Positions 1 to 11,247 of a stretch of DNA of 64,000 bases are shown piece by piece (the stretch's first letter is position 1; each line of letters starts with the position of its first letter). The notes beneath the pieces were generated by a model. It made no database searches, was not told the origin of the DNA, and was given only the letters and a program-made list of their open reading frames with translations. The stretch lies in contig MNCI01016127.1 in NCBI GenBank assembly GCA_015680685.1, positions 214,269-278,268 on the forward strand. Direction: 5' to 3'. The position numbers were made by a program, and so were the translations under genes. The stretch comes from Gnetum montanum. Its lineage: Eukaryota > Streptophyta > Gnetopsida > Gnetales > Gnetaceae.

Positions 1-54
1 TAACTCTGGAGTGATCAATCTGCCAGAGCTTCGCTACACTAGCCAGGATTGGGA

Positions 55-1780
55 AATGAAGGGAGTGCCACCTCTTATTTATAGATATGGCGGCGGGACG
101 CGATATCGCGTACGCGATATCGTATGGGATGCGATATCGCGGCCCAGTGCAAGTCGTGTCTCATCACTACTATAAAGTAAGAATGAAATGGTTCTTTGAA
201 TCCATAAAGTTTGAAGTATGTGAGTTAATCCTTGAAGGCTATGCTTTGCTTATCGACAACTCCACCAACATCATCAAGCCTTACAAAAAATGGACATAGG
301 AGGAAAAGGATAAGTTTATTATTAATTCAAAAGCAACAAATTGTTTATATTATGCATTGAATAAATTTGAATTTAATAGAGTAGCAGGATGTAAAACAAC
401 AAAAGAAAATTGGCAAACTTTAGAAGCTACCTATGAGGGAACATTTTTTGTTAAGTAATGAAAATTATTAGTTTTATAAAGCGAGTATGATAAACTGAAA
501 ATAAGAGAAGGTGAGAAAATAAAGGATTATTTCTTTAGAGATAATGATATTGTTGTAGCTATTATAGGAATAGGAAAAGATCTACCCAAAAGCAATGTCA
601 TCCTCAAAATGATTAGAACTCCAGAACTAGGGTTTAGACCAAAGGTCACAGCTATGGGGGAAATCAAAAATTTCTCAACATTGAAATTTGAAGAGCTCTA
701 AAGTGCTCTCATTTCTTATGAAATGAATCTCATAAGTGAAGGAGAAATCCAACAAAGACCTATTTCTCTAAATATTACCTCCAAGGAGAAGTCAAATGAG
801 CATGAGGAAGGCAATCAAGTTGAGATTTCCCTTCTCTCAAGAAAAGTACAATGATTACTTATAAGAAGAAACAAGGGAGAAGATCCAATCTATTTAGAGG
901 TAGAGATAGAGGTAAACACACTTTAAATTCTTCTAATCTAGACTTCTATTCTATAGAATATTGGGTTTGTGAAGGAAGAGGCCATATGGCCTTCAAATAT
1001 CTGAGTGATCCATATGATAGCAAGGTTTAGCCAAAGAATAGATCCATTGATGAGGAACTGAAAAAGACCAACTTTTATACAAGTTGAAATGATGGTGAGT
1101 AAAGAAAATACAAAACATGCAATTCTTCCAAATATTCACATCTCGTATGCATGGCACTTACTAATGAAAATTCCTCACATATGACTAAAGAAGATTGTAA
1201 GTGTGATAAGAGGTATGGTGAATTCAAAGAAGAAATTTTTATTTTACATCATTTAATTAGAAATGGAAAGAAACTAGTACTTTATAAGCTAGATGCTATT
1301 CATGCTAAAATGAAGGAAGAGATCTCAAACATAAAAACTAATATTCAACCACTAACCTCTTTTAATAAGGATTTCATCAAGGTTTAAGAAGACGACTAAT
1401 CCTAAAATCAGCCAAATAATTTAGGGGAAGCAACACATGAAGATTCAAGCTCAAGCTCAAGCATGGTAAGGTTTGATAATTTAGATCATGAGGATAATAC
1501 TTTATTTGTGTGTAAAAATTGTGGTTGTAAGAAAACCCTTAATTATACTCATGATGATCAAAAAACGATTAATGTTTGGTCTTGTCGGAAAGGCTTTGGT
1601 AAGGAAATTGTGTAGCTACCAATAAGTGAGAATGAAGAGAGGTGGAGAATTGAAAATGATGCAATAGATGATAAGAGGTTCTATCATAAAGAACATGAAC
1701 AAATCAAAACATCACATATACAATCTAATGAGAAAGAACTGAATGATAAGGAGGTACTTCATGATAGGGGACCTCATCTC
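55..1780 (+). pseudogene. Copia gag (UBN2 type) pseudogene, copy 1
   Basis: Joined frames give a typical plant Copia gag. A start-like MKGVPPL at 55 is followed, after the CpG insertion, by W-F-F-E-S-I-K-F-E-V, a helical UBN2 core with EYDKLKIREGEKIKDYF near 488-530, then ALISYEMNLISEGEI near 705-745. A degraded CCHC knuckle (W-V-C-x-G-R-G-H-M-A) lies at 960-995 with its first and last cysteines lost. Downstream, 1151-1387 is a 78-codon open stretch rich in Lys and Glu (LDAIHAKMKEEIS) that looks coiled-coil. Stops and frameshifts interrupt every section, so no functional protein is expected. The role of the ancestor was the capsid/nucleocapsid of a virus-like particle. Confidence 0.75.
82..157. 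repeat. CpG-rich palindromic ATATCGCG repeats
   Basis: A 75-bp patch repeats GCGATATCGCG-like palindromes several times and is far richer in CpG than anything near it. It sits inside the gag start of copy 1, at a place where the other copy (about 16900-16930) reads straight through in frame, so it looks like an insertion or local expansion. Confidence 0.6.
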
Positions 1781-3117
1781 AAACTCCATTATTCTTCTCT
1801 TCTCCCCCAACAAGCAAGGTAAGTCAAGGTAATTTTTCATCTCTTTGCTTTCTAGGCAAGGTAGAACATGATTTGAGAAGTCCAAAATTGTTTATGTTTT
1901 GAAAAGTATCAAAACAATTATTTAGAGCTTCCCTTCCATTCATTCTTAAGCTTGATATAATTGGCTCTATGGAAATATGTGTGTAGCACTAATTTTGATC
2001 ATTATCTTATTGATTTCTATCATGTTTAACCTAAACTTGGCAAGATGGTCTACTTCTAAGATCATGGCCTTTGGGATATTTTTGCTATTTATAAGATAAG
2101 ACAATCCTATCGATATTACTAATTGGAGATCTTGGTCTCCACATTTGAGCTTAATGTTGACCTATAGTTGTAGTGCATTTGTGATTTACAACATTTGTAC
2201 ACTAAAAGTCCAAGATAAGTAGCATATGTAAGGCAAGCCTATTCCTCATTATCCATCACCATCTTAGAAATCACCAATGTAGGGGAAGTCTTTGGAGACT
2301 TCAACCAAGAGACACCGAAACAACAAAATATTTCAAAATGAACAAGATAAGGACATCAAGAGGTATTTTTGAAGTGGATGGTTGAGTCTTAAATTAGTGA
2401 TATCCTTTGGCATGATTATCATTTCGTTTTTGAAAAATGGTTTTGTTTGTGACATTGCCTTGTAGAAAAAGCAAAATATGTATATTTCTTTCATGACTTC
2501 CATATCCCTTGTGTTGATGTTTTCCAAATTTCTGGTTGAATATAAAGATACAAGTTCTAATGAGATGTTTATTTCAATTAGATAAGTTCGTACTTGGTCT
2601 TTAACATCAAATCATGTGCTATTGGTTTCTTGATTAGTTATAGATCCTTGCTTGGAACTGATAAGAGCAAGTCTTATATATCATCAGCCCACCTATTTGA
2701 TATTCAAGGATAAGCTAAAGTAAGAATACATATATCTTTAAGAAAGAAAGCAAATAATGATATTATTCCTTACAATAATATGAGCAAGTGCATGATCATT
2801 TTGATTTTGGGAAAATATCCACGATTTTGATTGAAATATCTTTTGAGTAGTAAGAGATTAGAATATGGCATGAATGAATGTGAGGACATATTTTTATGAG
2901 ATATGCCCTTATCTTTTGCTAATTAAAAGATGGAGAGTATTTGAACATTAAAAGCATTGTGTACTACTAATGACCTTTTAAGATAGATACTTGATCTTCA
3001 AAGTTTACAGTTCTGTAGGCTTTAAGTTTGAATATCACTTGGAAGGCTTGAATCAGTTCTTGAAAAAATTAGGGGCACCTCTTCATGGATCTTAGTGCTG
3101 AAATATATGTATTTCTT
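1781..3117 (+). other. non-coding 3' internal region of Copia copy 1
   Basis: No convincing coding frame. It is homologous to 18370-19955 of the complete copy, including the stretch around 2235-2330. It ends next to the 15-bp duplication made by the LINE. Confidence 0.6.
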
Positions 3118-3132
3118 AAATTGATTTTCTTG
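3118..3132. repeat. LINE target site duplication, left
   Basis: AAATTGATTTTCTTG, identical to 7666-7680 on the other side of the LINE. Confidence 0.9.
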
Positions 3133-3287
3133 GAAAGTCCATACCAACAAGACAATTCCTAGACTCTACTATTGTACTTGGGTGGCTGAGGTGTTCGAGG
3201 GCTGAGTTTTCAACGATGATTAGGACCCGCTGAGGTCCTCGTGGGCGGCGTTTTCGTAGTAGTTTTGATCATGACTGCGGCAATCGC

Positions 3288-4057
3288 GTGGGTGTGGCAC
3301 TCACGCAACTACGTCACTGCGTCTTCTGTGTTTTGGGAGTACCAGATTTGGATCAAAAGAAGAAACAGATGGAGGGTGCGGATGCGATGGAGGGTTTCAC
3401 TGACGGCAATTGGCGTTCAATCTGTGGAAAGCTTCCTTGGCAACTACGTCATGAGGGGAATATCATACAAGAGTGTGCGCTTGTGGGCTGGATATATCTC
3501 ATTTTGGACTGGTACGCAGTGCACAGAATGACCCGAACTTGGCATCGACGAATTAGGCTTTTTCAAATCACTGACAACACTTGGATCTTTGATTGCTTCT
3601 CTGCTCCCGCTTGTGCACGTTTGCTGCACGAACTCGACTATTTTAAACACTCAGATTGGCTTTTCCATCCATGGTCTGCTGGCTGCTTTGGTTGGTCAAA
3701 GGAGCATTTCCTCGGGTTCGCCTACAAATGGGTTTCTTTTCCGGATTTAGATCTGAATCTCTGGAATACCTTCATTCTCAGGCGGATTTTTGCTCCATGG
3801 GGTTTAATATTATGTGGATAGGAAGGGTTTTAATTGCCGACATTGGAGAGCCTGTATTTTTACAGATCAACAATTCCCAAATGCAGTTGCAATTTCGTGG
3901 TGGTGGGGAGGCGCTCGGCATTTTCAGGCTATCCTTGGCCAAAAGCTCTATGGCATCCAGGTTTGGCGCCCAAAATAGTGGCAATAGATCCAAATTTACA
4001 AACGAAAACCTGCTAAAATTCCCACAGCATCAATTAAAGCTGCTATTGCAATACTGA
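3288..4057 (+). pseudogene. LINE ORF1 (DUF4283-like gag/RNA-binding) pseudogene
   Basis: A 177-codon open frame at 3288-3821 passes into a second frame (3656-4057). The pattern resembles the DUF4283 region of plant L1 ORF1: an aromatic W-I-F-D-C-F stretch, W-L-F-H-P-W, then KWVSFPDLDLNLWN followed by ILRRIFAPWG, where family members usually have a W-V-R-x-P-x-L-P-x-x-x-W motif and an IG/G-P-L segment. The second frame carries ADIGEPVFLQINN. The ancestral product would bind LINE RNA. The join between frames marks a frameshift near 3820. A later zinc knuckle is not recognisable. Confidence 0.6.
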
Positions 4058-4347
4058 GAGAAGTGATGGAGACAGCAGGATCAGATAACATTGAAGGTCA
4101 ATCAGAGCAACAGCTGCATGAACTTGTGACTCAGGCTCCCAATTCTGCACCCCCTCATGGTTGTTTCTACTCTTTAGGCTCCTCCTCTAAATTCTTTACA
4201 ACCTTCAACTACAACTACTAGAGTTGCCAATGTTGGCCAAAAGCCTCGTTATTTTAATACCAATGAAAACAAGCAGTTAGATCTCACATTGAGTTGTCTG
4301 GATGCTCTGCATAAACAACGTGGAGGAGCCTCTTCCTCCATTTAAAG

Positions 4348-7300
4348 ATGAAGATTTTCAGCTGGAATGTAAGAGACTTCATAAGCCCTCTCACCAATAG
4401 GCCATCAAATCATGGTGGTCTACTAAATAATTGGATTTTTTGTGTTTACAGGAAACAAAAATGGACGATGTTAAGAGTGTTGCCACTATTAGGTGTCTTT
4501 TCCCTCAATGTGGATTCTTTTTTGTTGGATCTTCCGGGTGCTCGGGAGGGCTTTGGATAATTTGGAAGTTTGATATTACTATTTCCTTGCTTTGGACAAA
4601 CCAGCATTCTTTGGCTATACGTGTTTCAGGTACACCAGACTAGATTTTAGTCAATATTTATGGGACCCCTCATGTTCAGGATCGTGCTTGCTTTTGCGAT
4701 AACTTTCCTTCCACCTTTCTCACCATCAATGATCCTATCTAACTTCTTGGTGATTTTATCTCTGTTTTGAGCTCATCTAAGAAATCTGGGCGAATTTGGA
4801 ACAGTGCTACCCATTCTCCTTTTATGGATGCAGTTAGGAAGTTGGCTTATATTGATGTCCCTTTGTTGGGTGGACTTTATACTTAATCCAATCAACGACA
4901 GGGTGTTGATCGGGTGTTTGTGCAAGTTAGATCATTTTCTGGCATCTATTTCTTGGTTTCAGTCTTTTCCTTTTGCTTCTGCATATCATCTTCTTCATAC
5001 CTGCTCTGATCACTGGCCCATTATGCTGTGTACACAAAGTCAGCTTCGGCCACCGATTTTCAGATGGGATAACTGTTGGAACCGAATACCCACAATGGAG
5101 AAAATTATTCAGCAACAATGGCAGCAAGCAGTTTTTGGCACAGTTCAATAAGGTGCTTCAGAAATTGAAGCGCGTTCGACATTCTATGATTGCGTGGAGA
5201 AAGCAGGACCCACATAATTGGCATCATTAGAAGTAGGAACTAAATCAACTTGATCACCTTTAGTAGGAGATGGATGTGGCTGGTTGGTCAAAAGAATGAC
5301 AAGAGTGCGAATGGGACCGGCCTCCTTCAATCTTATAATAATGTTCAGCAATAGGAATCCATGTATTGGAAACAAAGAGCCAAAACAAAATGGCTTTTTC
5401 AAGGTGATGCTGGAACTCGATTTTTTCATCATTATTCATCCCTCCGTAATTCAGAGTTCCGTATTCTTGCACTTTTACCTCTAATTAAGTTCAAATCCCT
5501 AATATTGCTTTGAATTTGTATAATGACTTACAGGGTACTAGAATTGGTACAAATCGGGATGCTTTGAAGGAAATCTTGGGGTGGTTGAAGCCAAACTCAC
5601 TACCTCTAACATTCATATGCTTAATATGATCCCAATAGTGGATGAAGTGTGGAACACCATCCCTAGCATGGCAAATAACAAGGCCCCTTGCTCAGATGGT
5701 TTTACAATTGCATTTTTTAAAAAATTTTGGCACATTGTTGGTAAAGACATTTTTGATTTGCTATTTGAATTTTGTAGAAGAAATTGTATTCTACGGGAAT
5801 TCAATATCACCTAGATCTCCCTATTGCCAAAAAAAGTTGGGGCAAGCAACATCAAAGATTTTACGTCAATTAGCTTATGCAATTCCATTTATAAGATTAT
5901 CTTCAAGTTTATGGCAAATTGTGTGCAAAAAGTTCTCCAATCAATTATTGCTCCCATTCAAGGTAGTTTTGTTCCTTGCAGGTATATTTTAGATTAGTTT
6001 CTTCCTACTCTACAACTTCTTCATTTGGATTATCTTTAGAAGACACCAAGTGTGGCTCTAAAATTAAATATTAGCAAAGCCTATGACAAAATCTCTTAGG
6101 AATTCCTTGATGCAAAGTTAGAGCAATTTGATTTTCTAGAACATTAGATTCATAAATTGAGGCAATGCTATAAAGGCACCCATTTTTCTCTACTACTTAA
6201 TGGGTTGTGTATCGGTGATCTTTTGGCTAGAAATGGGGTTCACTAAGGTGACCCAACTTCTCCTGATTTATTTCTTACGGCAATGGAAGAGGTTAGTGCC
6301 ATAATTAGAAAATTCAAAAGGCAACAACATATCAAGGGCATTATCCCAACTCATGGGTTCTCTGATTTCATACACTCTTAGTTTGTTGATGATACTCATA
6401 CTTTTGATTGTCTTCAATTTTTTCCAAAGCTTTAGGATTTCAAATAAATTTTACAAAAAGCCAAGCTTTTAATTTTGGGATACCACAAATGTTTTTTAAG
6501 ATTTTTGGTTCTAAACTGCAATGTCAAGAAGACAAACTTCCTATTAAGTATTTGGGGATTTTTATTCTTAGGACATATGACAATTAATTTGTGGGAGGAT
6601 GTGATTTAGAAAATAAAGCAAAGATTGTCAGCTTGGAAAGAGAAGCTTTTGAATCAAGTAGGAAGGCTACAGTTGCTCCACTTAGTGATTTAGGCAACTC
6701 CGCTTTATTTTTTATCCTGTTATAAAGCTCTAGAAGTAGTGTTGAATGAATTGGAAAAGTTGGAAAGACATTTTCTTTGGTCTCATGTTAAAGAACATAG
6801 TTTCCACTCAATTAATTAGGATCATCTTTGTTGTCCAATCTAGGAAGGAGGCTAGGGTATTCAACATCTATATCACATTAATTTCACATTACTTGGGAAG
6901 CTTATTTGACAACTTTATACAAGAGACAAAGCATGGGTTCAAGTAATGCGAGCCAAATATATTTATAATAATACTCTATTTCGTACCTTTCCAACCATTT
7001 CTAAAGCCAATCCAACATGGTTGAGCCTTAAAAAACTAAGTCCATGGCTCTAATACAATATCAGAGTTCAAAATTAGGTGGTGCAATGGGGTAAATCAGC
7101 TTAATATAAGCTAAGTGAGGCCTATACAAGCCTTGCACCTAGTATCAAAGACCCCATAGGAGAGTTATGGTGGCATGATGTCATTATTCCTAAATGCAAA
7201 GCTTTTATGTCTAAATGTTTACATGCTAGATTACCTATGAAGGTACTTTTATTTCATAAAGGTTTGATTGATGATAACACACATTGTGGGACTCTACTAG

Positions 7301-7560
7301 AGACCATTAACCACTTCCATCTTAGCTATCTAGTTGCTTAATCTTTCTAGAATAAGCTCATTTGCTTAACTGGCACACGTGGGTGTTCGTGGTTCCTACA
7401 TGATTTACTCACTTGCACCCCTCAAAGTTAGGACAAATGGAAGAGTCATAAACACAAACCCCTTATGATAGTTGCTTTGCACACAGTGTGGTTATCTTAC
7501 AACTGATGGGCTTTCTAGCATGAATGGTGTGATTCAGCTTTCTCTGCTCATTTTTTTTAG
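4348..7560 (+). pseudogene. LINE ORF2 (endonuclease, reverse transcriptase, zf-RVT) pseudogene
   Basis: Read by joining frames. ATG at 4348 opens MKIFSWNVRDF, the usual start of a plant L1 apurinic-like endonuclease; the next frame has LCLQETK (catalytic Glu) near 4435. LLGDFIS near 4740 replaces the usual GDFN, and SDHWPI near 5010 is the SDH catalytic motif. KTKWLFQGDAGTRFFH lies near 5385. RT blocks follow: NKAPCSDGFTIAFFKKFW (5680), ISLLPKKVGASN (5815), LNISKAYDKIS (6065), a GDPTSPDLF block (6250) and FVDDTHTF (6380), the last being the catalytic F/Y-x-D-D. A zf-RVT-like region is visible near 7170-7330 (LWWHDVIIPKCKAF). At least a dozen stops make it inactive. Confidence 0.85.
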
Positions 7561-7665
7561 CTAACTACTTCATCATTTTTCATTTTCATGGATGTTCTTA
7601 ATTTTTCCCTGCATTGTCAGCTATGCCATGACCACTATAGAACTGGGTTTTCCTTTTACATAAAA

Positions 7666-7680
7666 AAATTGATTTTCTTG
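7666..7680. repeat. LINE target site duplication, right
   Basis: Second copy of AAATTGATTTTCTTG, immediately after the short A-tail of the LINE. Confidence 0.9.
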
Positions 7681-7860
7681 CCTTACTATATATTTTTGGA
7701 ATTATGTTTACATATTATCTAAGAATTATTGTTCCTTTATATCTCTTTTACATCAAATTTAAGTACTTTATCCTTTTTGCTATTTTTCAAAAAGGGTGAG
7801 AGTAGTATTCTTATATTTGTATGATCACTGATCCATTTTCTTAAGTTTTGAACATCACCT

Positions 7861-7873
7861 AAAAGGGAAAGAT
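7861..7873 (+). other. polypurine tract of Copia copy 1
   Basis: AAAAGGGAAAGAT directly before the LTR start TGTGGCCC. The other copy has CCAAAAGGGAGGTTAT at the same place. A second purine run (AAAAAGGGTGAG, 7789-7800) lies about 75 bp upstream and has a counterpart at 19998-20010. Confidence 0.65.
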
Positions 7874-9083
7874 TGTGGCCCATTTGGTGTCTTAAAACAT
7901 TAAGTAAAATAGAGTCAAATGTTATTTGCATGGTTTTGCGGTTATTTTGTTTATAAGTCTATGCAAATGGGAAACTAAGACAGCAAGAAACAAACTAGGC
8001 TAAAACTAAGAGGAGAAGAACAAGGACAAGGATCAAATACTATACAAGCAATGTTATCATTGTTAAAGCATGCAAAAGATCAAGGTTATGGACAAGGAAT
8101 GATGAATTTAAAGGTCAAAGAAATTTGAAGAAAGATGTGTTTGAGAAACAATAGATGTCTTGGTAGAATTAGAGTGAACATAAGCAATGACATCTTTAAG
8201 AAATAGAAAACATCTTTCCTCAAGCAAAGATGTATTCCATCAAGCAAAGACATCTTCACAGAATATAGGGAAAATTTGAGAAAGACATCTTTCTCTAAAC
8301 AAAGACATCTTCCAGAATGGAGATTTCAAAAAGCCTTCTTTCCAAAAAAAAGATTTCCTAGAATAGAAGCCAAATTTGAAAAGACATCTTAGGCACAAAG
8401 AAGATGTCTTCCATGACCATTAGTGATTATTACTTAGCTATTGCATGAGTTCCAAGATGGAGTTAGAAACATGGTAGCTATAAGAACACATCATATGCAT
8501 TGGGAAATGTGCAAGATTGTGTATAATTATTGTTAAATCATTTGTTTATCATTGTAATATCTATTTCTCTTCATTTTATCATCATTTTTTCATTATAAAG
8601 TGTGTTTTACCTTAAAGTACAACGATCAAAAAACTAAGTTACATTCATCTCTTATAATTGTTATTCTCTTATTGTCTTTAGGGGTTGATGTGCTTCTTAC
8701 AGGAAGGCATCTCGCTTTAGATTGTTAGGATCCTACAAGATTGAGTTGTTAATGTTGTGGTACAACACTCCAAAGCAAAGTTTAAGGTTGTAAAGGTTGT
8801 GGTAGCCTAGAAACCACATTCTAAGCCTAATAGGACCTTATAGGATTAAGTGGCTAGTGTTGTAGCACAACACTCCAAAGCTGGGCTTGGAAATTGTACA
8901 AGGTGTGGACCCTTCAACTACATTTGAGAGCAACAAAGTCTAGAGGTGTGCTAGCGATCAACCGTGCATTTGTGGATTACCCATGTTGGGAAACCACATT
9001 AAATTCAGTGTATGTGTTCTTTTGGTTTACAAAGTTTTAATTTGGAAAATTTATTCATTCCCCCTTTTAAGTTCAATGATCCA
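7874..9083 (+). mobile_element. Copia LTR A (3' LTR of copy 1)
   Basis: About 1210 bp, starting TG and ending near CCA. It aligns by eye with LTRs B (15651-16812) and C (20157-21318): a 5' part rich in AGATGTCT/AGACATCT motifs (8150-8410), a TATA region, a GGGGTTGATGTGCTTCTT segment at 8681, and the shared end TAAGTTCAATGATCC. It is the most diverged of the three. Confidence 0.8.
8478..8485 (+). promoter_or_regulatory. TATA box of Copia LTR A
   Basis: CTATAAGA, at the same place as CTATAAGA in LTR B (16185) and ATATAAGA in LTR C (20691). Conservation in three copies supports it as the element's core promoter; transcription would start some 25-35 bp downstream. Confidence 0.6.
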
Positions 9084-9519
9084 TAGGGAAAAGCTGGAAA
9101 CCAAAGTGGAAAGTTGGTGTTTTTTCACTAGAACTTAGTTTTAGCAAGCTACCAATTTTCTCAACTAGAAAAGATGGGGGGAAGTTGACTTCTAGAAGTT
9201 TGATGGTTTTTAGAAGGGTTGCACCATGCACTTTGGAATTTGAAAAAAATTGGCAGCAAAAAAGAAAAAGGGTGAAAGGCTTCAATGCTAGCTTTGAATT
9301 GAAAAATTCATAGTAGTTGTTATGAAAAGCCAACACCCTATCACCTACAAATTCCATGTTGTAGTATTTGTCATAGGTAGTGAGAAGGGTAGGGGAATAT
9401 CAGTGTTGGTTCTTCAAATTTTTGTCTACAAAATATTAGAAAAAGGCTTTCAACCTGCAATGTTGACTATGGGGAAGACACATTTGGTTACATAAATTGA
9501 GTAGAGGTCCTCCTTCTAG
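9084..9519. other. unassigned flank between LTRs
   Basis: No coding or repeat signature that I can name. A 94-codon minus-strand frame covers most of it but has no recognisable motif. Confidence 0.4.
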
Positions 9520-10975
9520 TGCTAGAAAACTATTGCAAATGGAAAAATCAATCGCTAAAAAACCAATGGATTTTGTGTAGCAGTCTCAATCCCAAATCCC
9601 TACGACCTCTAAAAAAGTTAGAATTTTAGGTGTCCTATATGGTCTAGTAGATCACCCAAGGTCTCAGAAAATGAAAAACAATGGATTGAAAAAATAAAAT
9701 GCAAAAATTATGGATCTGTAAAATGGAAAGCAAATGTAGATTGCACATAAAAATGAAACTTTAAAAACATTATTAAAACAAAAAAGAATAAGTTTCAAAC
9801 ATATTTACAAGAAATTCACATGAGAGAGCAAAGGAGAATTCACTAGGGTAGGAGTTCAAAGTTTGTTAAATCCAATCTAAATGCTAAGCCACTCTTGATG
9901 CTTTTGAACCTTCTCTGATATAAACTATAGATCTACAATTTGTGTTACTATTGGGGGTGAGAAAAGTGGATAATTTGGCTACCAGATTGCTCCATGTTGC
10001 GGTTTGGAAATCCTAGAAGTGCAGCATTAACACCCAAAATCCACAAGTCTCAAGGGGATTTCAATGGCTACAATGCTTCCACACTAGGGATCAAGAGAAT
10101 GCAAGCATGGGAGTTTGCAAGGGCTCTTGAATGCTTAAAAATGTAGAAGTGTGGAAATGCTAAAAGTCTCAAATTCCCAAAGAGTTTAGAACAAATGACA
10201 ATGGTATTGATTTACAAGAAGTGTGTAACTGCAAAAATTTGTCTAACCTCTAAATGGTATTTGAGGCTAATTTTTATAGGTTCTAGGCCATGAATGGTGC
10301 TGCAAAATGTCTATAATTTGGCTACATAATCATTGAAAATTGGCTATCAAATTATTGCAAATTTCTACCTCCTACGGGTGAGAGGGATGCCCGAATTTGG
10401 AGGGTTACGATATATAAGAAGTGCTAAACCCCCATGGCTATTCTGTTTACTATAAATAGTAATTGGGGCATACTTTCTATGTTGGAGATGAATCTTCCAT
10501 GATGAGACTTCTACCATGCTTGTTAAAGTGGTCAATCAATGTTGGAGTGCATGGAGTGATGAAATTTAGCTTTTGTGGCTTCCATGCTAGGGACATGCAA
10601 TTTCCACAATAGGGGTGGAGCCTCCATGTTGGGGAAAACTTCCATTATAAGGGGGAGGGGGGGTTGGGGGAAGAGAGAAACCCCCATCCCTCCACACTAA
10701 GCATAGGTGAAATTTATCCCTTGCAGATGTTTCAAATGTAGAAAAGTGTATACCTCCCATAAAATCAACTTACAATTTTTATCTTTTTAAAAGGCATCTT
10801 TCACCACCCCCCCCCCCCCCCCCCNCCCAACTAGGTGACTTTTTTCTATTTGGGAATGAGTCTTTGACCACTTATGATTGCCCCTCATGGATTATGATTT
10901 ACACATTTACAATGAAGTTTTGCCTTGAGTTTCATAGGGTGAAAGCCTTAACATGCAAATTTTTATGGTGTTTCA
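9520..10975 (-). mobile_element. E-family Gypsy/Tat LTR, minus orientation
   Basis: Bounded by TGCTAGAAAAC on the left and GGTGTTTCA on the right, i.e. TGAAACACC...CTAGCA on the minus strand. It aligns along its length with 48052-49569 (for example 10430-10640 against 48925-49140). A minus-strand TATA-like ATATATCG lies near 10409-10416, matching one near 48895. The five bases either side (TCTAG, AGTAA) do not form a duplication, so it is not a simple solo LTR. Confidence 0.7.
10807..10828. repeat. poly-C run with one N
   Basis: Eighteen C, an N at 10825, then three C, inside the E-family LTR. Length is unlikely to be reliable. Confidence 0.9.
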
Positions 10976-11070
10976 AGTAACAAATACAAACACTTGCTTA
11001 CATTAAATGATACTAAGAAAGGTAGAGACAACAACACCATCATGATTTAAATGGGTAGAAAGTCAAGGAA

Positions 11071-11247
11071 GAAGACCTTGTCCTCAAGGCCATTTGTGAA
11101 CATGCAAAAGAATTCTTGGTCAACTAGAAAGGGCCTTTCTTTTTCACCAAAGCTTATGGCAAGGAAGCATTCAAATTAACATACATGGATGGAAATGAAT
11201 TGACCAATCTAGTCAACCATTCCTATCTCAAGCCTTATTACACCTAA
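11071..11247 (+). pseudogene. Gypsy/Tat integrase C-terminus, truncated element T3
   Basis: One frame reads EDLVLKAICEHAKEFLVN, a stop, then KGPFFFTKAYGKEAFKLTYM and ends NHSYLKPYYT-stop at 11245. This is the usual end of Tat-lineage pol, after the integrase chromodomain-like region, and it matches the pol ends of Z (40577) and E2 (50514). Everything upstream is missing, because the E-family LTR abuts it on the left. Confidence 0.8.

Larger units (their letters stand above)
3133..7665 (+). mobile_element. L1-type LINE retrotransposon, decayed
   Basis: A non-LTR element of about 4.5 kb, complete from 5' boundary to a short A-tail (A7 at about 7662-7668, merging with the duplication). It is bounded by a perfect 15-bp duplication, the hallmark of target-primed reverse transcription. 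It holds an ORF1 with a DUF4283-like region and an ORF2 with endonuclease, RT and zf-RVT traces, in plus orientation. The left part (3180-5400) is clearly more GC-rich than the host DNA. Both ORFs are broken by many stops and frameshifts, so it is long dead. Confidence 0.9.
1..9083 (+). mobile_element. gag-only Copia-like LTR element, copy 1 (5' end outside window)
   Basis: Decayed gag, a long non-coding stretch, a purine tract and a 3' LTR follow the same order as the complete copy at 15651-21318. Matching landmarks run along the whole length (for example the segment near 1150-1390 pairs with 17915-18150, and 2230-2330 with 19040-19140). Removing the LINE at 3133-7665 leaves about 3.2 kb of internal sequence, almost the same as the other copy, and no protease, integrase or RT is seen. 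The 5' LTR must lie left of the window. Family assignment rests on the UBN2-type gag and CCHC knuckle. Confidence 0.75.

Noticed and set aside
9073-9357. 94-codon minus-strand frame
   Set aside because: Begins in the Copia LTR edge and shows no domain; likely chance.
9520-10975. Solo LTR interpretation
   Set aside because: Flanking pentamers TCTAG and AGTAA do not match.
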